The notes beneath the pieces are model-generated. The model saw nothing but the letters and a program-made list of their open reading frames with translations, did no database searches and was not told where the DNA came from. Both the position numbers and the translations under genes were made by a program. Shown piece by piece: positions 60,362-64,000 of a DNA stretch of 64,000 nt. The first letter of the stretch is position 1. Every line of letters starts with the position of its first letter. This DNA comes from Perognathus longimembris pacificus. Its lineage: Eukaryota; Chordata; Mammalia; Rodentia; Heteromyidae. The stretch covers positions 70,727,300 to 70,791,299 of the forward strand of contig NC_063164.1 in the NCBI RefSeq assembly GCF_023159225.1, in the 5' to 3' direction.

Positions 60362-60562
60362 GGGGCTGGGAATGTGACCTAGTGGTAGAGTGTTTATCTG
60401 GTATACATGAAGCCCTGGGTTCAATTCCTTAGCACCACATATATAGAAAAGCCAAAAGCGGCACTGTGGCTCCAGTGGTAGAGCGCTAGCCTTGAGCAAA
60501 AAGAAGCCAAGGACAGTGCTCATGCCCCGAGTTCAAGCCCCAGGATTGCCACCCCCCCAAAA
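60362..60562 (+). mobile_element. IDL-Geo-type dimeric SINE
   Basis: Complete dimer (GGGCTGGGAATGTGACCTAG ... GCCAAAAGCGGCACTGTGG ... A-tail) flanked by aaaattccctaaca (left about 60348-60361, right 60563-60576). It lies in LYPD6 intron 1, antisense. Confidence 0.9.
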
Positions 60563-60584
60563 AAAATTCCCTAACATCAACAGA

Positions 60585-60755
60585 GCATTTACTACACTTC
60601 ATACTCAATTCTAAATTCTTTCTATATTATTTAATCACTACAAAGTGAGGGGATTTGTCTCAAGTTAGATGGTTAGGGAGCAGCTGAGCTAAGTGCTGAC
60701 CCCAGGTCAGGTAGACTCCAAGCTCCTATGCCACCACATACTAACTGCCAGATAA
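60585..60755 (+). mobile_element. MIR, nearly complete
   Basis: agagcatttactacacttca at the start and gtcaggtagactccaagctc at the end; the middle has caagttagatggttagggag where MIR has its cacacagctag region. Confidence 0.65.
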
Positions 60756-61676
60756 ACCAAGCTCCAAACATATATAAAACGTGAATTCTGTAGAGCCAAA
60801 GGAGTCAAACCAGCTGCCTCTCATTAAAGTAAAGATGATGTCTTCATTGTTCCAAGCTTATCACAATACTTGGTACACAGCAAATATGCAAGCAAACAGC
60901 CTTGATGGGCAGAACATTTAGAAAGAATAATGTGCCTTTGGGCCAAAGCTGAAAATGAGAACATACACAATATGCCCACCTCTTGCCACCACGGGCTGGA
61001 GAAAGCACAGGACTCTTGGCTGGGCTAGGGTAGGTGAGGGCCAATATAGAAGAGGAGCCATTAAAAACAAAACAAAACAACAACAACAAAGAAAAACAAA
61101 GTAGAGACCAAAGGAAGAAGTGACACTTTTCCAATGTGCGAGCCAGAAGATGTAAAATTCTTGTCAAATCTACAAGCCCAACCCCTGACATATGCACATC
61201 AGAAACTCAAAGCCAGGATGTGGATAAGGTAGAGATCTACATTACTGTTCACTCCTTAGAGAATTCTTAAACATAAGTAAGCAAAAGGGCAGGGAAAATA
61301 AGAAGCTGTGGGAGGTAATGATGCCAAAATCAAAGAACCTGAGGCACAGAGAGGAAGACCTAGCAAAGATTGATTTTCTACAAAACAATCTGCCTCCTGG
61401 GACACAGCAGCTGGGCAGTTCTCTCAGATTACTGGCTGTACAATAAAAGGAAAGAGTATTTGGTAGAAAACATGAAAAAAGCAAGCCTAATAATTTGATG
61501 TAATTAAAAAAAAAAGAAACCACATATATCCTATAAAAAGGTAGGGGTAACTACTGTACCCCTGAACTGAACTACCAGATGTTTCCCCTGCCTCCTTTCT
61601 TGTGGATCTATTTATCTCCTTCTTACTGGAAATCAAGTGCCATTTCTGCAGAGAAGAGAACAAACACAAGTCTTAC

Positions 61677-61794
61677 TTGAAGGATGGAGGTAGATGATGT
61701 CTTTCACTGTGAAGTCTCGGGACTGAGCAGCTTTCAGACAATCAGCCAGCAGGCTCAGGAGCAGGAGCCAGGCCAGGGCAGAGCCAGGTTCCAT
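61677..61794 (-). CDS. LYPD6: LYPD6 coding exon 1: start codon and signal peptide
   Basis: The ATG (plus-strand CAT at 61792-61794) sits in a strong Kozak context (GCCATGG, G at -3 and +4). It encodes residues 1-39 plus the first base of Thr40. Residues about 1-22 form a signal peptide: short start, Leu-rich core [14 protein letters not shown], likely cleavage near [19 protein letters not shown] follows, the conserved stretch between signal and LU domain. The exon ends TCAA|GTAAG, a consensus donor, phase 1. Compared with human as I remember it, the only change is Pro5 to Ser. The start is fixed by family length and Kozak context; two ATGs just upstream are out of frame or stop at once (see the 5' UTR entry). 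Confidence 0.95.
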
Positions 61795-61865
61795 GGCAGA
61801 GCAAGGCTTCACTCATAGAGAGGACCCAGGCATGGGGACACAACTTGATGGGAGAGAGCTTGCAC
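61795..61865 (-). promoter_or_regulatory. LYPD6: LYPD6 5' UTR part of the start-codon exon, with two upstream ORFs
   Basis: The leader runs from an acceptor (TCCTATTTTAG, AG complementing 61866-61867) to the start codon, so at least one more non-coding exon lies upstream. Two upstream ATGs are present. The first (61831-61833) opens a 6-codon uORF ending at 61813. The second (61814-61816) is in another frame and reads 24 codons through the LYPD6 start to a TGA at 61742-61744. An overlapping uORF generally lowers translation of the main frame; its effect here is inferred. Confidence 0.75.
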
Positions 61866-61943
61866 CTAAAATAGGAAGACAGACTCATCACAGTGTCTAG
61901 CTGGAGAAAGCACAGGACTCTTGGCTAGCCTGGGGTAGGTGAG

Positions 61944-62835
61944 ATGGGCTAGAGAGGCATGGGGAGTTAGGGCACAAGAAAGCAGGGAGTCATGGAGAAA
62001 AAACTTTATAAATGGTAATTTTAGAGCATTTAGAACATTCCAGCCTAAATCTACTCCTAATCAGGTTGCGAAAGCTCCGCTGGTAGCAATCCTTTCTAAT
62101 ATCCAGCACAGATGGTATCAGAAGAGATTGAATTTTAATGAAATCCTGCTATTTTTGCCAGGAGGCCAGGGGATGGCTGCCAGAGAGCAACAATAAATAA
62201 GTCAGGTACAGAAACTCAAAAGCATTTCCACGATAATGGTGTAGGCCAGGCACAGAAGTGAGGCCCTACTGCGTCGTGTCATCCATGCAAAACAGTACAG
62301 CATAGACTCCCTAATTTGAAAAAGAAAAGAAATACAGGTAAGTTGACCTCAACCAAACCAAATCATCTTAATAGCACAGAATCTCCTTAATATAACTAAT
62401 GAATGTTGGTAAGATACTACCGAAGTCCTTTATAAATATCGGCTTACTATACTAGTAGCCCTGAGGTGGGCATTATGGTTCATTTAGAGTAAACCAAGAT
62501 CCAGTGAATAGAGGAGCTAATTCAAACAAGGGAAGGAGAATTTCAAGTCTATGTCATAGGCAATGCTGTGTTCCTAAGATTTATTCAGGACCTGTGAACA
62601 AAATGATGATATACCAAGTTATACCTTAGCACTAAAGACTTATCCACTTTGTTCTTTATTCTGATTCTTCCTTTTTTTTCTGTTCAAAATTGAGGATAGT
62701 AAAAGTTTCTAATAGGATTAAATTTCTTGGGTCACTTGGAATGCAGCCATATGTCTAATGTATATATGTTTTCTATTCACTTGCACTCTTCTTAGTCTCC
62801 TGTAGAGCTTGATTCTCACATTCTGATATTGGTTT
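61944..62835. other. LYPD6 5' UTR intron, unique part
   Basis: No CpG island, promoter or further exon recognised; the LYPD6 promoter is probably beyond the window. Confidence 0.5.
62400..62560 (+). mobile_element. MIR fragment (weak)
   Basis: gccctgaggtgggcattatg and agtaaaccaagatccagtga recall the ccctatgaggtagg... stretch of MIR. Diverged. Confidence 0.4.
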
Positions 62836-62837
62836 TT

Positions 62838-63080
62838 AAAAAAATTTTATTGTAAAGGTTATGTTCAGAGGGGTTTCAGTTACATAAGTCAGGAAATGAA
62901 TACATTTATTTTTTTAACAGTGTCACCCCCCTCCCTAATTTTCTCCCACCTTTCCCTTTCCAACCCCCTTCTCTCTAAGTTGTATAGTTCATTTCCAACA
63001 TACTGTCTAGTGAGTATCACTACTGAATGGGTTCACCCATTTTCAAGTACTTTCATCTCTCTTGCTCATGATATGCACCA
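62838..63080 (-). mobile_element. Older L1 3' UTR fragment
   Basis: Reverse reading of an L1 tail: TTTTATTGTAAAGGTTATG, CAGTTACATAAG, then the C-rich complement of the purine tract and GTTGTATAGTTC. More diverged than the other 3' UTR fragments. Confidence 0.65.
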
Positions 63081-63084
63081 AGGT

Positions 63085-64000
63085 TGGATATTTACTTATT
63101 TCAACCTAGTTGAAAAACAATAATTTGGATATTTTAATCATATACCTAATATGAATATTCAACAGGAGTTTTTTAGTCTAAGTTTTTAATTACTTTATAA
63201 AAACCAACAGACAAAGACTAAACTATTTTAAGACAGAAGAGAGAAAATCAATATAGTCCAGTCAGATATTTTAGTATTAACACCAGTATGAATCCAAAAA
63301 GAATGATAAATTAAAAAATATGACCATGAGCTCAGAAAATGAAACACTCAGAAGCATCCCCAAACAGATGTAACTATATGATACAAGCACTTTTTCAAAA
63401 TTACAGAACAGGATACTATTAAATAAGTAGTACTACTATCCCCTCTATTAAAATTATGAAAAGATTAAATGACACCAAACCATGGATAATGCACTAAAAT
63501 TATTTCCAGATGTATCTGAGTGTTGATTATTTTAAGAAATAGTGAGGAATGGTTAGAAAATAAAAGTTGGGCTCTTATCCCTATCCCTATCCGTATCCAA
63601 CGATGTCAACCCTACCAATTTTATTTCAGTTTGGCTCTCTGAACAAACTCAAATTCAGGAAAAGAATGAGCTGCTCAGTCAGTTAATAAACGTGACTTCC
63701 AGGCACTGTGCTAGGCACTTGGTTGAACAACATATTGAAAAAAAACAAACAAGAGGAAAGGGAGAGGGAGGAGTGGGGAATGAGGGACAAGGTAACAAAC
63801 AGTACAAGAAATGTATCCAATGCCTAATGTATGAAACTGTAACCTCTCTGTAATTCAGTTTGATAATAAAAAAATATTAAAAACAAACAAACAAGAATCA
63901 GTGATCCTTCCCTTGCTGAGTAATTGTTGAGTAACAGAGACAAACACAATCTTAAACGAATGCATTATTGTTTCATTTCCCATACACGCTGGTACTCCTG
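63085..64000. other. LYPD6 5' UTR intron, window end
   Basis: AT-rich unique sequence plus the short L1 terminus. A three-unit cctatc run lies near 63579-63597. Confidence 0.5.
63755..63884 (+). mobile_element. Short L1 3' terminus with likely target-site duplication
   Basis: Purine tract, then acagtacaagaaatgtatcc and GAAACTGTAACCTCTCTG, then an A-rich tail. aaacaaacaaga occurs on both sides (63743-63754, 63885-63896). The last 80 bp match 52450-52520 almost exactly, so both come from one young subfamily. Confidence 0.75.

Larger units (their letters stand above)
59790..61670. other. LYPD6 intron 1, near coding exon 1
   Basis: Holds the SINE at 60362, the MIR at 60585 and the first 44-bp repeat copy. 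A (CAAAA)n run lies near 61065-61090. No other feature. Confidence 0.5.
23075..61865 (-). other. LYPD6: LYPD6 gene, part inside the window (all coding exons plus 3' UTR)
   Basis: Four minus-strand exons with consensus splice sites join into one 171-codon frame (39 codons + split Thr40 + 32 + split Glu73 + 43 + 55). Order: signal peptide, short spacer, Ly6/uPAR (LU) domain with 12 cysteines (residues 49, 52, 61, 70, 77, 96, 102, 107, 118, 121, 122, 127), Ser/Thr-rich stalk, hydrophobic GPI-signal tail. The family member was recognised from the start MEPGSALAW, the segment [14 protein letters not shown] and the cysteine spacing. LYPD6 is known as a GPI-anchored membrane protein that promotes Wnt/beta-catenin signalling through LRP6 and modulates nicotinic acetylcholine receptors. 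Introns: 51363-61676, 28022-51263, 25942-27890. The upper limit is the acceptor of the start-codon exon; further 5' UTR exons are expected outside the window. Confidence 0.95.
60995..61943. repeat. 44-bp direct repeats bracketing LYPD6 coding exon 1
   Basis: 60995-61038 and 61900-61943 both read gctggagaaagcacaggact then cttggct and a gggtaggtgag end, with 3 mismatches in 44. Similarity stops abruptly outside. The offset is 905 bp and exon 61677-61865 lies between them. Confidence 0.9.

Noticed and set aside
63579..63600. Repeated cctatc units suggesting a telomere-like repeat
   Set aside because: Only about three imperfect units and not the TTAGGG motif.
1..64000. CRISPR array, insertion sequence, operon or phage-type defence system
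   Set aside because: No such pattern; splice sites, SINEs, L1 and a vertebrate gene show this is mammalian nuclear DNA.

Overview
This is mammalian nuclear DNA, most likely from a rodent of the superfamily Geomyoidea (kangaroo rats, pocket mice, gophers). The clade call rests on many copies of a dimeric SINE with an ID-like, tRNA-derived left half and a distinct right half, which matches the published IDL-Geo family as I recall it. Also present are 7SL/B1-like composite SINEs, young L1 elements, and old MIR, L2, L1M-type and MLT1-type repeats. There is no operon structure, CRISPR array or bacterial feature.

The window holds one recognisable protein gene, LYPD6, on the minus strand. Its whole coding sequence is here in four exons: 61677-61794 (signal peptide; exon reaches 61865), 51264-51362, 27891-28021 and 25774-25941. 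The exons join with intron phases 1, 1 and 0 into 171 codons, the length I recall for human LYPD6. The product is a secreted, GPI-anchored three-finger (Ly6/uPAR) protein reported to modulate Wnt/LRP6 signalling and nicotinic receptors. The 3' UTR probably runs to about 23,075. The promoter and further 5' non-coding exons must lie beyond 64,000.

Layout: 1-23,060 is intergenic DNA downstream of LYPD6 (in human this side faces MMADHC). 23,075-61,865 is LYPD6, with introns of about 1.9, 23.2 and 10.3 kb. 61,866-64,000 is the start of an intron in the 5' UTR. The large intron carries a near full-length L1 (42.5-48.4 kb), antisense to the gene, with broken ORF1 and ORF2. Several L1 insertions keep visible target-site duplications, and three show 5' inversions of the twin-priming type.

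The most interesting structures are: (i) an L1 insertion at 11,192-12,497 that contains about 95 bp of DNA otherwise found only as the flank of a second L1 27 kb away, including that L1's exact insertion junction; (ii) two 44-bp direct repeats with 3 mismatches, 905 bp apart, bracketing the first coding exon of LYPD6; (iii) an inverted duplication with arms of about 165 bp around an MLT1-like LTR; and (iv) two upstream ORFs in the LYPD6 leader, one overlapping the start codon. I saw no undescribed protein-coding system.
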